Positions 44,600 to 53,996 of a DNA stretch of 53,996 nt are shown here, one piece after another (within the stretch, counting starts at the first letter, position 1; every line of letters begins with the position of its first letter). The notes under the pieces are model-generated. The model saw only the letters and a program-made list of their open reading frames with translations, had not been told where the DNA came from and did no database searches. The position numbers were made by a program, and so were the translations under genes. This stretch comes from an uncultured Sphingomonas sp. (GTDB taxonomy: Bacteria > Pseudomonadota > Alphaproteobacteria > Sphingomonadales > Sphingomonadaceae): positions 66,873 to 120,868 of the forward strand of contig NZ_CAJYHX010000017.1 in assembly GCF_913774285.1 (NCBI RefSeq). Direction: 5' to 3'.

Positions 44600-45129
44600 A
44601 GCTTTCGTCGGCGCCTCCGGCCGGTACGCTCCCGGACGTCGGTTTCCTCAACGACATCAATGCCGAGATTTCGGACAAGGGTTTCCTGGTCACCTCCACC
44701 GAGGAGCTGTTCCAGTGGGCCCGTACCGGGTCGCTGTGGTGGATGACCTTCGGTCTGGCCTGCTGCGCGGTGGAGATGATCCACGTCAACATGCCCCGCT
44801 ACGACATGGAGCGGTTCGGTGCCGCCCCGCGCGCCTCCCCGCGTCAGTCGGACGTGATGATCGTCGCGGGCACGCTGTGCAACAAGATGGCTCCGGCGCT
44901 GCGCCGGGTCTATGACCAGATGTCGGAACCGAAGTACGTGATCTCGATGGGCAGCTGCGCCAATGGCGGCGGCTATTACCACTATAGCTACAGCGTCGTG
45001 CGCGGCTGCGATCGCGTGGTGCCCGTGGACATCTACGTCCCCGGCTGCCCGCCGACCGCCGAGGCGCTGCTCTACGGCGTGATGCAGCTGCAGCGGAAGA
45101 TCCGCCGCATCGGGAGCCTGGACCGGTGA
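44590..45129 (+). CDS. nuoB: NADH-quinone oxidoreductase subunit B (N2 cluster)
   Basis: The 179-residue subunit binds the terminal [4Fe-4S] cluster N2, which passes electrons to quinone. Ligands are Cys58 and Cys59 (LACCAVEM), Cys123 ([13 protein letters not shown]) and Cys153 (PGCPPTAE). The two adjacent cysteines are a hallmark of this subunit. ATG 44590 lies inside the end of nuoA. The start of nuoC overlaps the stop by four bases. The N-terminus has a short extension rich in Ser, Ala and Pro. Confidence 0.96.
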   Translation: MGVELSSAPPAGTLPDVGFLNDINAEISDKGFLVTSTEELFQWARTGSLWWMTFGLACCAVEMIHVNMPRYDMERFGAAPRASPRQSDVMIVAGTLCNKMAPALRRVYDQMSEPKYVISMGSCANGGGYYHYSYSVVRGCDRVVPVDIYVPGCPPTAEALLYGVMQLQRKIRRIGSLDR

Positions 45130-45962
45130 GGGCGCCGGCTCCCCGCTATGCCGCCAATGACGGCGTGATCGAGGCGGCGACTGCCGCGCTCGGCGACATG
45201 CTGATCGAGGCGAAGGATGCGGTGGGCGAGGTGTCGCTTACCGTCGTCCGCGAGAAGCTGTGCGACGCGATGATCGCGCTGCGCGACACGCCGGGCCTGG
45301 AATATCAGCAGCTCAGCGAGATCGCCGGTGTCGACTATCCGCAGCGCGCGGAGCGTTTCGACGTCGTCTACCAGCTGCTGTCGTTCACCCGGAACCACCG
45401 GATCCGCGTCCGCGTCACCACCGACGAGGAAAAGCCGGTGCCGAGCGTGACCGACATCTGGCCGGTCGCCGGCTGGCTCGAGCGCGAAGTGTACGACATG
45501 TACGGCGTGCTGTTCTCGGGCAATGACGATCTCCGCCGCATCCTGACCGACTATGGTTTCCAGGGCCATCCGCTGCGCAAGGACTTCCCGATGACCGGGT
45601 ATGTCGAGGTGCGCTATTCGGAAGAGGCGAAGCGCGTCGTCTATGAGCCGGTCAATCTGCCGCAGGACTTCCGCAACTTCGACTTCATGAGCCCGTGGGA
45701 AGGCGCCAAATACGTCCTCCCCGGAGACGAGAAGGCGCCGCAGCCCGAGGCCAAGGGTGCACCCACGCCTGTCAAGGCAGGCGAGGTCGCCAAGGCCGAC
45801 ACCGCTGCCGCCAAGAGCGAGCCGGCGCAGGGCAAGGACACCAAGACCACCGACAGCCCGGCCCAGACCGGCGCTGGTCAGCCGCACCCGGGCAACCAGC
45901 CCGGCGAGAAGCCCAAGGATCCGGACGTCGTCCCGACCAAGGGCGAAGGGCAGAACAAATGA
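45126..45962 (+). CDS. nuoC: NADH-quinone oxidoreductase subunit C with long low-complexity tail
   Basis: The 278-residue product starts at GTG 45126. The first 200 residues are the standard NuoC (30 kDa) domain: [20 protein letters not shown], then [40 protein letters not shown] and [17 protein letters not shown], all conserved. It docks with NuoD and NuoB in the peripheral arm. Residues 201-278 are rich in Lys, Glu, Ala, Pro, Thr and Gly, with no hydrophobic core; this is not part of the usual family length (about 200). It may be a disordered tail on the arm surface. NuoD starts in the last codons (45959). Confidence 0.95.
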   Translation: MRAPAPRYAANDGVIEAATAALGDMLIEAKDAVGEVSLTVVREKLCDAMIALRDTPGLEYQQLSEIAGVDYPQRAERFDVVYQLLSFTRNHRIRVRVTTDEEKPVPSVTDIWPVAGWLEREVYDMYGVLFSGNDDLRRILTDYGFQGHPLRKDFPMTGYVEVRYSEEAKRVVYEPVNLPQDFRNFDFMSPWEGAKYVLPGDEKAPQPEAKGAPTPVKAGEVAKADTAAAKSEPAQGKDTKTTDSPAQTGAGQPHPGNQPGEKPKDPDVVPTKGEGQNK

Positions 45963-47188
45963 GCGATACCGTCGACAAGATCATGGAGCGCGATATCGAC
46001 CCGGCGACGGGCGATACCTCGATCGCGAACTATACGATCAACTTCGGCCCGCAGCATCCCGCGGCGCACGGCGTGCTCCGTCTCGTCACCGAACTGGACG
46101 GCGAGATCATCGAGCGCATTGATCCGCATGTCGGCCTGCTCCACCGCGGCACCGAGAAGCTGATCGAGTACAAGACGTACACCCAGGCGCTGCCTTATTT
46201 CGATCGCTTCGATTACTGCTCGCCGCTGGCGATGGAGCACAGCTATGTGCTCGCGGTCGAGAAGCTGCTCGATCTCGAGGTGCCGCTGCGCGGCCAGTAT
46301 CTGCGCGTGCTGTTCGCCGAGCTGACCCGCATCTGCAACCACATGCTGAACCTCGGTTCGCACGTGATGGACGTCGGCGCGATGACGCCGAACCTGTGGA
46401 TGTTCGAGATCCGCGAGGACTGCCTGAACTTCTTCGAGCGGGCCTCGGGTGCGCGCATGCACTCGAACTATTACCGCGTCGGCGGGGTTCGCCAGGACGT
46501 GCCGGTCAAGCTGCTGAACGACATCGCGGAATGGCTCGACACGCGCCTGCCGCAGCTGTTCGGCGACGCGATCAGCCTGGTCGCCGAGAACCGCATCTTC
46601 AAGCAGCGCAACGTCGACATCGCGACGGTGAGCCGCGAGGACGCGATCAAGTGGGGCTTCTCCGGCCCGATGATCCGCGCCGCCGGCATCCCGTGGGACA
46701 TCCGCCGCGCGCAGCCTTATGACGTGTACGACCGCGTCGACTTCGAGATTCCCGTCGGCACCCGCGGCGATTGCTATGATCGCTTCATGGTCCGCGTCGA
46801 GGAAGTCTACCAGTCGGCTCGCATCATCAAGCAGTGCATCCAGGACATGCCGGAAGGTCCGGTCCTGACGCTCGACCGCAAGGTCGGCGCGCCGAAGCGC
46901 GGCGAGATGAAGCAGTCGATGGAAGCACTGATCCATCACTTCAAGCTCTTCACCGAAGGCTATCACGTGCCGGCGGGCGAAGTGTATGTCGCGACCGAAA
47001 GCCCCAAGGGCGAGTTCGGCGTGTATCTGGTGTCGGACGGCACCAACAAACCCTATCGCTGCAAGGTGCGCCCGACCGCGTTCAGCCACCTGCAGGCGAT
47101 GGACTTCATGTCCAAGGGGCACATGCTGGCGGACATCACCGCCATCCTGGGCGCCATGGATATCGTTTTCGGTGAATGTGACCGCTGA
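45959..47188 (+). CDS. nuoD: NADH-quinone oxidoreductase subunit D
   Basis: The 409-residue subunit forms the quinone-binding cavity with NuoB. It shows [22 protein letters not shown], the conserved HxxxH-containing N-terminal loop, and [12 protein letters not shown]. The C-terminal part has [32 protein letters not shown] residues, ending DIVFGECDR, where family members end in Arg. ATG 45959 overlaps the nuoC stop by four bases. Length and motifs are ordinary for alphaproteobacteria. It was a separate gene here, unlike the nuoCD fusion of enterobacteria. Confidence 0.96.
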   Translation: MSDTVDKIMERDIDPATGDTSIANYTINFGPQHPAAHGVLRLVTELDGEIIERIDPHVGLLHRGTEKLIEYKTYTQALPYFDRFDYCSPLAMEHSYVLAVEKLLDLEVPLRGQYLRVLFAELTRICNHMLNLGSHVMDVGAMTPNLWMFEIREDCLNFFERASGARMHSNYYRVGGVRQDVPVKLLNDIAEWLDTRLPQLFGDAISLVAENRIFKQRNVDIATVSREDAIKWGFSGPMIRAAGIPWDIRRAQPYDVYDRVDFEIPVGTRGDCYDRFMVRVEEVYQSARIIKQCIQDMPEGPVLTLDRKVGAPKRGEMKQSMEALIHHFKLFTEGYHVPAGEVYVATESPKGEFGVYLVSDGTNKPYRCKVRPTAFSHLQAMDFMSKGHMLADITAILGAMDIVFGECDR

Positions 47189-47856
47189 TGGCTGACGCTC
47201 CTCAACTCCCCGACGAAGCCGAAGTGCGCGCGCGCTGGGGCAATTTCGCCTGGACGCCGGCCAATGCCGAGAAGGCGCGCGAGATCATGGCCCGTTATCC
47301 GGCGGGTCGCCAGATGTCGTGCACCATCCCGTTCCTCGATCTGGCGCAGCGCCAGGTGGGTGCCGAGACGAACACGCAGGGCTGGCTTCCGGTTCCGGTG
47401 ATCGAGTTCGTCGCCCGCGAACTGGACATGCCCTATATCCGCGTGTTCGAGGTCGCGACCTTCTACACCATGTTCAACCTGGTGCCGGTCGGCCGCTACC
47501 ATGTGCAGGTCTGCGGCACGACGCCGTGCATGCTGCGCGGGAGCGACGACGTGATGGCCGCGTGCAAGTCGCGCGGGCTGAAGAAGGGCCACACCACCGC
47601 GGACGGGCTGTTCACGCTCACCGAGGTCGAGTGCATGGGCAATTGCTCGTCGGCGCCGATGGTGCAGATCAACGACGACAATTTCGAAGATCTCGATTAT
47701 GATCGCACCCTCGCGATCCTCGACGCGCTGGCCAAGGGCGAGACCCCGAAGACGGGTACGCAGGAGCCGGGCCGGCACACGGTCGAGCCGCTGGGCGGCC
47801 CGACCACGCTGACCGCGATGGTGAACGAGAATCACGATTATCGGAGCGAGTGGTGA
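47188..47856 (+). CDS. nuoE: NADH-quinone oxidoreductase subunit E
   Basis: The 222-residue subunit carries a [2Fe-2S] cluster (N1a). Cysteines are in HVQVCGTTPCMLRG and VECMGNCSSAPMVQIN, the C-x4-C...C-x3-C pattern of thioredoxin-like ferredoxins. The N-terminal part FAWTPANAEKAREIMARYP is helical. A C-terminal extension of about 40 residues after the domain (from ETPKTGTQEPGRH) matches alphaproteobacterial members. The ATG shares one base with the nuoD stop, and the following small gene starts at the nuoE stop. Confidence 0.95.
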   Translation: MADAPQLPDEAEVRARWGNFAWTPANAEKAREIMARYPAGRQMSCTIPFLDLAQRQVGAETNTQGWLPVPVIEFVARELDMPYIRVFEVATFYTMFNLVPVGRYHVQVCGTTPCMLRGSDDVMAACKSRGLKKGHTTADGLFTLTEVECMGNCSSAPMVQINDDNFEDLDYDRTLAILDALAKGETPKTGTQEPGRHTVEPLGGPTTLTAMVNENHDYRSEW

Positions 47857-48023
47857 TGCGGGGCAACAGCCTCATCGTCACCATCCTGGCCATCATCGGC
47901 GGCATCGTCGTGCTCGGCTGGGTGCTCAAGCTTGCATTTAACTTGATCGGGACGCTCGTCCTGATCGGTCTGGCCGTAGTCTTCTATCTGTTCGTACAGA
48001 AGCTGGTCGGGAAGGGACGCTAA
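47856..48023 (+). CDS. Small two-helix membrane protein between nuoE and nuoF
   Basis: A 55-codon frame starts at ATG 47856, which shares its A with the nuoE stop codon, and ends one base before the nuoF GTG. The product begins [20 protein letters not shown], then a short polar turn and a second hydrophobic stretch ([17 protein letters not shown]), ending basic (QKLVGKGR). Both stretches are about 17-20 residues, so a membrane hairpin is likely. I do not know a matching named family. The tight coupling on both sides argues that it is real and co-translated with complex I. It may be an assembly or accessory subunit; that is inference. Confidence 0.75.
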   Translation: MRGNSLIVTILAIIGGIVVLGWVLKLAFNLIGTLVLIGLAVVFYLFVQKLVGKGR

Positions 48024-48024
48024 G

Positions 48025-49329
48025 GTGCTTCAGGACAAGGACCGCATCTTCACCAATCTCTACGGCTACCAGTCGTGGCACCTCGACGCAGCCCGTGCGC
48101 GCGGCGCGTGGGACAACACCAAGGCGCTGCTGGAGCTGGGCCCGGACACCATCATCGACCGCATCAAGGCCTCGGGCCTGCGCGGGCGTGGCGGCGCCGG
48201 CTTCCCGACCGGCATGAAGTGGAGCTTCATGCCGAAGAACCCGACGCCCGAGCGTCCGAGCTTCCTCGTCATCAACGCCGACGAGTCCGAGCCGGGTTCG
48301 TGCAAGGACCGGGAGATCATCCGCCACGATCCGCATCTGCTGATCGAAGGCGCGCTGGTCGCGGGCTTCGCGATGCGGGCGCGTGCGGCGTACATCTACA
48401 TTCGCGGCGAATATATCCGCGAGGCCGAGACGCTGTTTGCAGCCGTCGCCGAGGCCTATGCCGCCGGCCTGCTGGGCAAGAACGCCTGCGGTTCGGGCTA
48501 TGACTTCGACGTCTTCGTCCATCGCGGCGCCGGCGCGTACATCTGCGGCGAAGAGACCGCGATGATCGAGAGCCTGGAAGGCAAGAAGGGCCAGCCGCGC
48601 CTCAAGCCGCCGTTCCCGGCGGGTGCCGGCCTCTATGGCTGCCCGACGACGGTCAACAATGTCGAGTCGATCGCGGTCGCCCCGACGATCCTGCGGCGCG
48701 GCCCCGAATGGTTCGCCAGCTTCGGCGCCGAGAACAACAAGGGCACCAAGCTCTTCCAGATCTCGGGCCATGTGAACAAGCCCTGCGTGGTCGAAGAGGC
48801 CATGTCGATCCCGTTCCGCGAGCTGATCGAGAAGCATTGCGGCGGCATTCGCGGCGGCTGGGACAATCTGCTCGCGGTGATCCCGGGCGGTTCGTCGGTG
48901 CCGCTGGTGCCGGCAGCCCAGATCATGGACTGCCCGATGGACTTCGACGGTCTGCGCGCGCTCGGCTCGGGCCTCGGCACCGCCGCCGTGATCGTGATGG
49001 ACAAGTCGACCGACATCGTGCGCGCGATCAGCCGGCTCTCCTACTTCTACAAGCATGAGAGCTGCGGCCAGTGCACGCCGTGCCGCGAAGGCACCGGCTG
49101 GATGTGGCGCGTGATGGAGCGGTTGCGCACCGGCGACGCCGACATCAGCGAGATTGACACGCTGCAGCAGGTGACCAAGCAGGTCGAAGGCCACACCATC
49201 TGCGCCCTGGGTGACGCGGCCGCGTGGCCGATCCAGGGCCTGATCCGCCATTTCCGCCCCGAGATCGAGCGCCGTATCACCGAGCGCAAGTCGGGCGGCA
49301 TCGAAACCATGCAAGAGGCGGCAGAGTAA
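48025..49329 (+). CDS. nuoF: NADH-quinone oxidoreductase subunit F
   Basis: The 434-residue subunit binds FMN, NADH and the [4Fe-4S] cluster N3. The FMN-binding loop is [15 protein letters not shown]. The NADH/FMN part continues with [16 protein letters not shown] and [17 protein letters not shown]. The cluster N3 ligands are in [15 protein letters not shown] (three Cys) and [12 protein letters not shown] (fourth Cys). The start is GTG 48025, one base after the stop of the small membrane protein. It ends with TAA overlapping the nuoG ATG. Confidence 0.96.
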   Translation: MLQDKDRIFTNLYGYQSWHLDAARARGAWDNTKALLELGPDTIIDRIKASGLRGRGGAGFPTGMKWSFMPKNPTPERPSFLVINADESEPGSCKDREIIRHDPHLLIEGALVAGFAMRARAAYIYIRGEYIREAETLFAAVAEAYAAGLLGKNACGSGYDFDVFVHRGAGAYICGEETAMIESLEGKKGQPRLKPPFPAGAGLYGCPTTVNNVESIAVAPTILRRGPEWFASFGAENNKGTKLFQISGHVNKPCVVEEAMSIPFRELIEKHCGGIRGGWDNLLAVIPGGSSVPLVPAAQIMDCPMDFDGLRALGSGLGTAAVIVMDKSTDIVRAISRLSYFYKHESCGQCTPCREGTGWMWRVMERLRTGDADISEIDTLQQVTKQVEGHTICALGDAAAWPIQGLIRHFRPEIERRITERKSGGIETMQEAAE

Positions 49330-51347
49330 TGCCCAAGCTCAAGGTTGACGGAATCGAAGTCGAGGTGCCGCAGGGCGCCACCGTGCTCCAGGCCTGCGAG
49401 GCCGCGGGCAAGGAGATTCCGCGTTTCTGCTATCATGAACGGCTGAGCATCGCCGGCAATTGCCGCATGTGCCTGGTCGAGGTGAAGCCCGGACCGCCCA
49501 AGCCCCAGGCTTCGTGCGCGCTGCCGGCCGCCGACAATCAGGAAGTCCGCACCGACAGCCCGATGGTGAAGGCCGCGCGCGAAGGCGTGATGGAATTCCT
49601 GCTGATCAACCACCCGCTCGATTGCCCGATCTGCGATCAGGGCGGCGAGTGCGACCTGCAGGACCAGTCGGTTGCGTACGGTCGTGGCCAGTCGCGCTAT
49701 GAGGAAAACAAGCGCGCGGTCACCGAAAAATATATGGGGCCCATCATCAAGACGGTGATGACCCGCTGCATCCAGTGCACCCGCTGCGTCCGCTTCGGCG
49801 AGGAAGTCGCCGGCGTGGAGGATATCGGCGCGATCTATCGCGGCGAGAACATGCAGATCACGACCTATCTCGAAAAGGCGTTCAAGAGCGAGCTTTCGGG
49901 CAATGTCGCTGACCTGTGCCCGGTCGGCGCGCTGACCCACAAGCCGGTCGCGTTCGAATATCGCCCTTGGGAGCTCAAGCGGAACCTGTCGATCGACGTG
50001 ATGGACGCGGTCGGCACCAACATCCGCCTCGACAGCCGTGGCCGTCAGGTGATGCGCGTCCTGCCGCGCATCAACGAGGACGTGAACGAGGAGTGGGCGC
50101 ACGACAAGACCCGTTACCATGTCGACGCGCTGGTCCGCCGCCGTCTCGACCGCCCGTTCGTTCGCAAGGACGGCAAGCTGGCCCCGGCGACGTGGGAAGA
50201 GGCGTTCGACGCGATCGCGGGCATTGCCGCGACTGCCGGCTCGAGCGTCGCGGCGATCGCCGGCGACTTGCTCGATGCCGAGACCATGTATGCCGCCAAG
50301 GCGCTGGTGAAGGCGTTCGGTTCGGATCTGCTCGAAGGCCGCCAGACCGGCATGGCCTATGACACGTCGAGCCTGGCAGCAGTGGCGTTCAACACCACCA
50401 TCGCGGCGCTCGAAGAGGCCGATGCGATCCTGCTGGTCGGCACCAACCTGCGCTGGGAAGCGCCGCTGGTGAACACCCGCGTGCGCAAGGCGATCAAGCG
50501 CGGCGCCAAGGTGTTCGCGATCGGGCCGCAGGTGGATCTCACCTACAAGGTCGAGTGGCTGGGCGACGATCTGGGGCTGCTCAACAGCCTGCCGGAGAAC
50601 CTCGCCCAGGCGATCGACAATGCCAAGAAGCCGGCGCTGATCCTCGGCCCGGGTGCGCTGAAGAACGGCCATGGTGCCGCGCTCGCGATCGCGGGTGCCT
50701 TCCAGCGCGCCGCGACCGAGACCGAGGCGGCATGGAACGGCTTCAACGTCGTCCACACCGCGGCGGCGCGGATGGCCGGCCTGATGCTCGGCTACGCGCA
50801 GAAGGGCGGCATTGCCGACATCGTCGCGGCCGCGCCGAAGCTCGCCTTCTTCCTGGGCGCCGACGAGGTGGACTTCTCGAAGTTCGCCGGCAGCTTCAAG
50901 GTCTATATCGGCCATCATGGCGACCAGGGCGCACATCATGCCGATGTGATCCTGCCTGGCGCCACCTATGCCGAGAAGCCGGGCACCTATGTGAACCTGG
51001 AAGGCCGCGTACAGCGCGCCGATCGCGCGGTGTTCGCACCGGGCGAGGCACGCGAGGACTGGACGATCCTGCGCGCGCTCTCCGAGAAGCTCGGCCGCAC
51101 GCTGCCGTTCGACAGCTTCGACGAGCTGCGCGCTGCGATGGCGAGCGAGGTTCCGGCGCTCGGCCAGGAAGGTCTGGCCGAGTTCGCGTGGAACCCGCCC
51201 TCGCTTGCCAGCCAGGCTTCGGGTCCGGTGACCTATCCGGTCGCCGACTTCTATCTCACCAACGCCATCTGCCGTGCGTCGCCGACGATGCAGCGCTGCT
51301 CGGCCGAACTGCTCCATGGCGAAGATTTCGCAGAGGCCGCAGAATGA
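49329..51347 (+). CDS. nuoG: NADH-quinone oxidoreductase subunit G
   Basis: The 672-residue subunit has the usual N-terminal 2Fe-2S ferredoxin domain ([20 protein letters not shown]), then the His/Cys cluster site [19 protein letters not shown] [4Fe-4S] site follows in [16 protein letters not shown] with LCPVGAL. The rest is the molybdopterin-oxidoreductase-like domain without a cofactor. Further C-terminal residues include [25 protein letters not shown], conserved in the family. Starts at ATG 49329; its end overlaps nuoH (ATGA). Slightly shorter than typical alphaproteobacterial forms. Confidence 0.96.
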   Translation: MPKLKVDGIEVEVPQGATVLQACEAAGKEIPRFCYHERLSIAGNCRMCLVEVKPGPPKPQASCALPAADNQEVRTDSPMVKAAREGVMEFLLINHPLDCPICDQGGECDLQDQSVAYGRGQSRYEENKRAVTEKYMGPIIKTVMTRCIQCTRCVRFGEEVAGVEDIGAIYRGENMQITTYLEKAFKSELSGNVADLCPVGALTHKPVAFEYRPWELKRNLSIDVMDAVGTNIRLDSRGRQVMRVLPRINEDVNEEWAHDKTRYHVDALVRRRLDRPFVRKDGKLAPATWEEAFDAIAGIAATAGSSVAAIAGDLLDAETMYAAKALVKAFGSDLLEGRQTGMAYDTSSLAAVAFNTTIAALEEADAILLVGTNLRWEAPLVNTRVRKAIKRGAKVFAIGPQVDLTYKVEWLGDDLGLLNSLPENLAQAIDNAKKPALILGPGALKNGHGAALAIAGAFQRAATETEAAWNGFNVVHTAAARMAGLMLGYAQKGGIADIVAAAPKLAFFLGADEVDFSKFAGSFKVYIGHHGDQGAHHADVILPGATYAEKPGTYVNLEGRVQRADRAVFAPGEAREDWTILRALSEKLGRTLPFDSFDELRAAMASEVPALGQEGLAEFAWNPPSLASQASGPVTYPVADFYLTNAICRASPTMQRCSAELLHGEDFAEAAE

Positions 51348-52393
51348 CCTCCTGGTTCACCTATCTCGGCCTGCCGTACGAGCTGGCCTGGACCGTCGCC
51401 ACGATCATCGACATCCTCGTCATCGCGCTGCCGGTGATGCTGGCCGTCGCCATGATCATCTATGCCGATCGCAAGATCTGGGCGGCGATGGCGCTGCGCC
51501 GCGGCCCGAACGTCGTCGGTCCGCTCGGCCTGATGCAGTCCTTCGCCGACGGTCTGAAGGTGTTCCTGCAGGAAACCATCGTGCCGTCGGGCGCGAACAA
51601 GGGCCTGTTTCTGCTCGCGCCGATCATCACCTTCACGGTCGCGTTGATCGTGTGGGCGGTGGTGCCGTTCCAGGCGGGCGTCGCGCTGTCGAACATCAAT
51701 GTCGGCCTGCTCTATGTGCTCGCGGCCTCGTCGCTGGGCGTGTACGGCATCATCCTCGCCGGCTGGTCGTCCAACTCGAAGTACCCGTTCTACTCGGCGA
51801 TCCGCGCGGCCGCGCAGATGGTGAGCTACGAAGTCTCGATCGGCTTCGTGCTGATCTCGGTCGTGCTCTGGGCCGGCACCTTCAACCTCGGCACCATCGT
51901 CGAGGCGCAAAAGGGCTATTACGGCTTCATCAACGGCAACTTCGTCAACCCGCTGCTCTTCCCGATGGCGATCGTGTTCTTCATCTCGTCGCTCGCCGAG
52001 ACGCAGCGCGCGCCGTTCGACCTGACCGAAGCGGAGTCGGAGCTGGTCGCGGGCTATCAGACCGAATATTCGTCGATGGCCTTCGCGCTCTACTGGCTCG
52101 GCGAGTACGCCAACGTCATCCTGATGTGCGCGCTCAACGCGACTTTGTTCTGGGGCGGCTATCTCCCGCCGTTCGACTGGGCGCCGCTTTATGTCGTGCC
52201 GGGCATCATCTGGCTCTTCATCAAGATGTCGATCTTCTTCTTCTGCTTCAGCTGGGTGAAGGCCACGGTCCCGCGCTATCGCTATGACCAGCTGATGCGC
52301 CTGGGCTGGAAGATCTTCCTGCCGCTGTCGCTTCTCTTCGTCTTCCTCGTTTCCGGGTACCTCATGCTGACCCGGGTTGGAGTGCCCGCATGA
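51344..52393 (+). CDS. nuoH: NADH-quinone oxidoreductase subunit H
   Basis: The 349-residue membrane subunit connects the quinone site to the proton pumps. It has eight or so hydrophobic helices. Conserved elements include [33 protein letters not shown] (the quinone-entry loop) and [29 protein letters not shown], with the Glu residues that matter for coupling. ATG 51344 overlaps the nuoG stop by four bases and its own stop overlaps nuoI by four. Confidence 0.96.
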   Translation: MTSWFTYLGLPYELAWTVATIIDILVIALPVMLAVAMIIYADRKIWAAMALRRGPNVVGPLGLMQSFADGLKVFLQETIVPSGANKGLFLLAPIITFTVALIVWAVVPFQAGVALSNINVGLLYVLAASSLGVYGIILAGWSSNSKYPFYSAIRAAAQMVSYEVSIGFVLISVVLWAGTFNLGTIVEAQKGYYGFINGNFVNPLLFPMAIVFFISSLAETQRAPFDLTEAESELVAGYQTEYSSMAFALYWLGEYANVILMCALNATLFWGGYLPPFDWAPLYVVPGIIWLFIKMSIFFFCFSWVKATVPRYRYDQLMRLGWKIFLPLSLLFVFLVSGYLMLTRVGVPA

Positions 52394-52875
52394 GCGTCGC
52401 AAGTTTCGTCCGCACCTGGACTCTGTGGGAGTTCGTGAAGGCGCATGCCCTGACCTTGAAGTATTTTTTCAAGCCCAAGGCGACGATCAACTATCCGTAC
52501 GAGAAGAACCCGCTCTCACCCCGCTTCCGCGGCGAGCATGCGCTGCGCCGCTATCCCAATGGGGAAGAGCGCTGCATTGCCTGCAAGCTGTGCGAGGCGG
52601 TGTGCCCGGCGCTGGCGATCACGATCGAGGCCGAACCGCGCGACGACGGCAGCCGCCGCACGACGCGCTACGACATCGACATGACCAAGTGCATCTATTG
52701 CGGGCTGTGCCAGGAGGCTTGCCCCGTGGATGCCATCGTCGAAGGTCCGAACTTCGAATTTTCGACCGAGACCCGCGAAGAGCTGATCTACGACAAGTCG
52801 AAGTTGCTCGATAACGGTGACCGCTGGGAAAGCGCGATCGCGGCGAACCTTGCCGCCGATGCGCCGTACCGTTAA
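52390..52875 (+). CDS. nuoI: NADH-quinone oxidoreductase subunit I (two [4Fe-4S] clusters)
   Basis: The 161-residue subunit carries clusters N6a and N6b. The two CxxCxxCxxxCP motifs are C62-A-C-K... ([12 protein letters not shown]) and C101 ([12 protein letters not shown]). The N-terminal helix-rich part [18 protein letters not shown] docks with NuoH. It ends with TAA and is followed by a 49-base gap, the largest in the operon. Confidence 0.96.
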   Translation: MSVASFVRTWTLWEFVKAHALTLKYFFKPKATINYPYEKNPLSPRFRGEHALRRYPNGEERCIACKLCEAVCPALAITIEAEPRDDGSRRTTRYDIDMTKCIYCGLCQEACPVDAIVEGPNFEFSTETREELIYDKSKLLDNGDRWESAIAANLAADAPYR

Positions 52876-52924
52876 AGCCCGCGACCAACGGTTCGGGGCG
52901 GACAGAAAAGGGGCCTGACAGGCA

Positions 52925-53536
52925 GTGATACAGGCTATCGCCTTCTATATTTTCGCGACCGTGGTGATCGTGTCCGCAGGGCTCACGATCGCGTCGCGCA
53001 ATCCGGTGCACTCGGTCATGTGGCTGATCCTGGCGTTTTTCAACGCCGCGGGCCTCATGGTGCTGTGCGGGGCCGAGTTCATCGCGATGCTGCTCGTCAT
53101 CGTCTATGTGGGCGCGGTCGCGGTCTTGTTCCTCTTCGTCGTCATGATGCTCGATATCGAGGTCGCGGCGATGCGGGCGGGCTTTGCGCGCTATCTGCCA
53201 CTGGGGCTGGCGCTGGCCGTCGCCCTGCTGGCCGAGGTCATCATCGCGTTCCAGGCATGGAGCGTCGGCGGCGTGCAGCTGGCGGCCCGTGCGGCCCCGA
53301 TCGCGCCCGAGGTGTCCAACATCCAGGCGATCGGCAACCTGCTGTACACGCGCTATCTGTTCATCTTCGAAGGCGCGGGCCTTGTCCTGCTCGTCGCGAT
53401 GATCGGCGCGATCGTGCTCACCCATCGCAAGCGGGGCGGCGTCCGTCCGCAGAACATCGCCAAGCAGAATGCGCGTCAGCCGCATGAGGCGATCCGCAAC
53501 ATCAATCAGCCCATCGGGCAGGGGGTGGAACTGTGA
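52925..53536 (+). CDS. nuoJ: NADH-quinone oxidoreductase subunit J
   Basis: The 203-residue membrane subunit starts at GTG 52925. It has five hydrophobic helices, including [32 protein letters not shown], then [18 protein letters not shown], where the conserved GAVxxLFLFVxMLL region bulges around the proton path. The C-terminal tail is polar ([17 protein letters not shown]). The stop overlaps the nuoK GTG by four bases. Confidence 0.94.
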   Translation: MIQAIAFYIFATVVIVSAGLTIASRNPVHSVMWLILAFFNAAGLMVLCGAEFIAMLLVIVYVGAVAVLFLFVVMMLDIEVAAMRAGFARYLPLGLALAVALLAEVIIAFQAWSVGGVQLAARAAPIAPEVSNIQAIGNLLYTRYLFIFEGAGLVLLVAMIGAIVLTHRKRGGVRPQNIAKQNARQPHEAIRNINQPIGQGVEL

Positions 53537-53841
53537 CGATCGGTCTCGTCCATTATCTGGTCGTTGCAGCGATCCTGTTCACCATGGGGGTGCTGGGTAT
53601 CTTCCTCAACCGGAAGAACCTGATCGTCATCCTCATGGCGATCGAGCTCATCCTGCTCGCCGTGAACCTGAACCTCGTCGCCTTCTCGGCCGCGCTTCAG
53701 GATCTGGTGGGGCAGGTCTTCGCCATGTTCGTGCTGACCGTGGCCGCCGGTGAATCGGCGATCGGTCTGGCGATCCTGGTCATCTATTTCCGTGGCCGCG
53801 GCACCATCGCGGTCGACGACGTCAACCGGATGAAGGGGTAA
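53533..53841 (+). CDS. nuoK: NADH-quinone oxidoreductase subunit K
   Basis: The 102-residue subunit has three transmembrane helices with the two Glu residues of the family: one in [21 protein letters not shown], the other in [19 protein letters not shown]. These line the proton path next to NuoN. GTG 53533 starts inside the end of nuoJ. NuoL follows after five bases. Confidence 0.95.
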   Translation: MTIGLVHYLVVAAILFTMGVLGIFLNRKNLIVILMAIELILLAVNLNLVAFSAALQDLVGQVFAMFVLTVAAGESAIGLAILVIYFRGRGTIAVDDVNRMKG

Positions 53842-53846
53842 TCGGG

Positions 53847-53996
53847 TTGATCCTCGCTATCGTCTTCCTGCCGTTGCTGGCCGCCGCCATTGCGGGGTTC
53901 GGCAACAAGGCCATCGGGAACGTGCCCGCCAAGGTCGTCACGACCGGCGCGCTGTTCATTTCCTGTGCCCTCTCATGGCCGATCTTCATCGGCTAT
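53847..53996 (+). CDS. nuoL: NADH-quinone oxidoreductase subunit L, 5' part
   Basis: Only 50 codons are inside the window. They start at TTG 53847 and read MILAIVFLPLLAAAIAGFGN, the first membrane helix of NuoL, with a second helix starting VVTTGALFISCALSW. NuoL is the distal proton pump of complex I; the rest and probably nuoM, nuoN lie beyond the right edge. The TTG start is inferred from position and lack of an alternative ATG/GTG. Confidence 0.85.
   Translation, partial: MILAIVFLPLLAAAIAGFGNKAIGNVPAKVVTTGALFISCALSWPIFIGY

Overview
The window is high-GC, densely packed chromosomal DNA of a Sphingomonas-like alphaproteobacterium. The evidence is the Sphingomonadales-type small proteins (DUF6356, DUF3088), the tamA-tamB pair with a long Pro/Ala-rich TamA N-terminus, an alphaproteobacterial nuoA-L order, an AcvB/VirJ-type lipase beside MprF, and frequent GTG/TTG starts. 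I see no phage, insertion sequence, CRISPR array, rRNA or tRNA, and no gap longer than about 300 bases. Gaps of 130-260 bases mostly hold palindromic repeats.

Layout. 1-7.0 kb: the 5' end of an MFS exporter (-), a GT4 glycosyltransferase, a nitronate monooxygenase-like flavoprotein, a D-2-hydroxyacid dehydrogenase (-), an SH3 secreted protein, a thiolase (-) and a prepilin peptidase. 7.0-17.8 kb (+): a MarR regulator, malate synthase G, tamA-tamB and a Baeyer-Villiger-type monooxygenase. 17.8-36.9 kb is entirely minus strand. It holds a leucine-degradation operon (isovaleryl-CoA dehydrogenase, both methylcrotonyl-CoA carboxylase subunits, and added genes NTF2-like, DUF3088, GNAT, MaoC and amine oxidase). 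It then has an unknown gene with its own promoter and terminator, a Rieske protein, the homogentisate pathway (hmgA, hppD), an FAD protein, DUF6356, a beta-hydroxyacid dehydrogenase, the acvB-mprF aminoacyl-phospholipid pair and a K+ channel. 37-40 kb (+): L,D-transpeptidase, M23 peptidase, efp and an inositol monophosphatase. 40.2-44.1 kb (+): a soluble chemoreceptor with five PAS domains and a protein with three CheW domains. 44.2 kb to the end (+): nuoA-B-C-D-E-(small membrane protein)-F-G-H-I-J-K-L, with nuoL cut by the window edge.

How the genes work together. The liu-type operon feeds leucine carbon to acetyl-CoA/acetoacetate, the hppD/hmgA genes do the same for tyrosine, and thiolase and malate synthase handle the acetyl-CoA. 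Complex I re-oxidises the NADH. TamA/TamB, MprF/AcvB, the L,D-transpeptidase and the M23 peptidase shape the envelope.

Items most worth a second look: the PAS array with an exact 122-residue period paired with triple CheW and no CheA nearby; a candidate minus-strand small RNA at about 7.03-7.13 kb carrying an anti-Shine-Dalgarno stretch; a Fur-like box before nuoA; a 55-aa membrane protein inside the nuo operon; two families of large palindromic repeats, one of which flanks hmgA as inverted copies; and a single CTAG that supplies the stop codons of two convergent genes.
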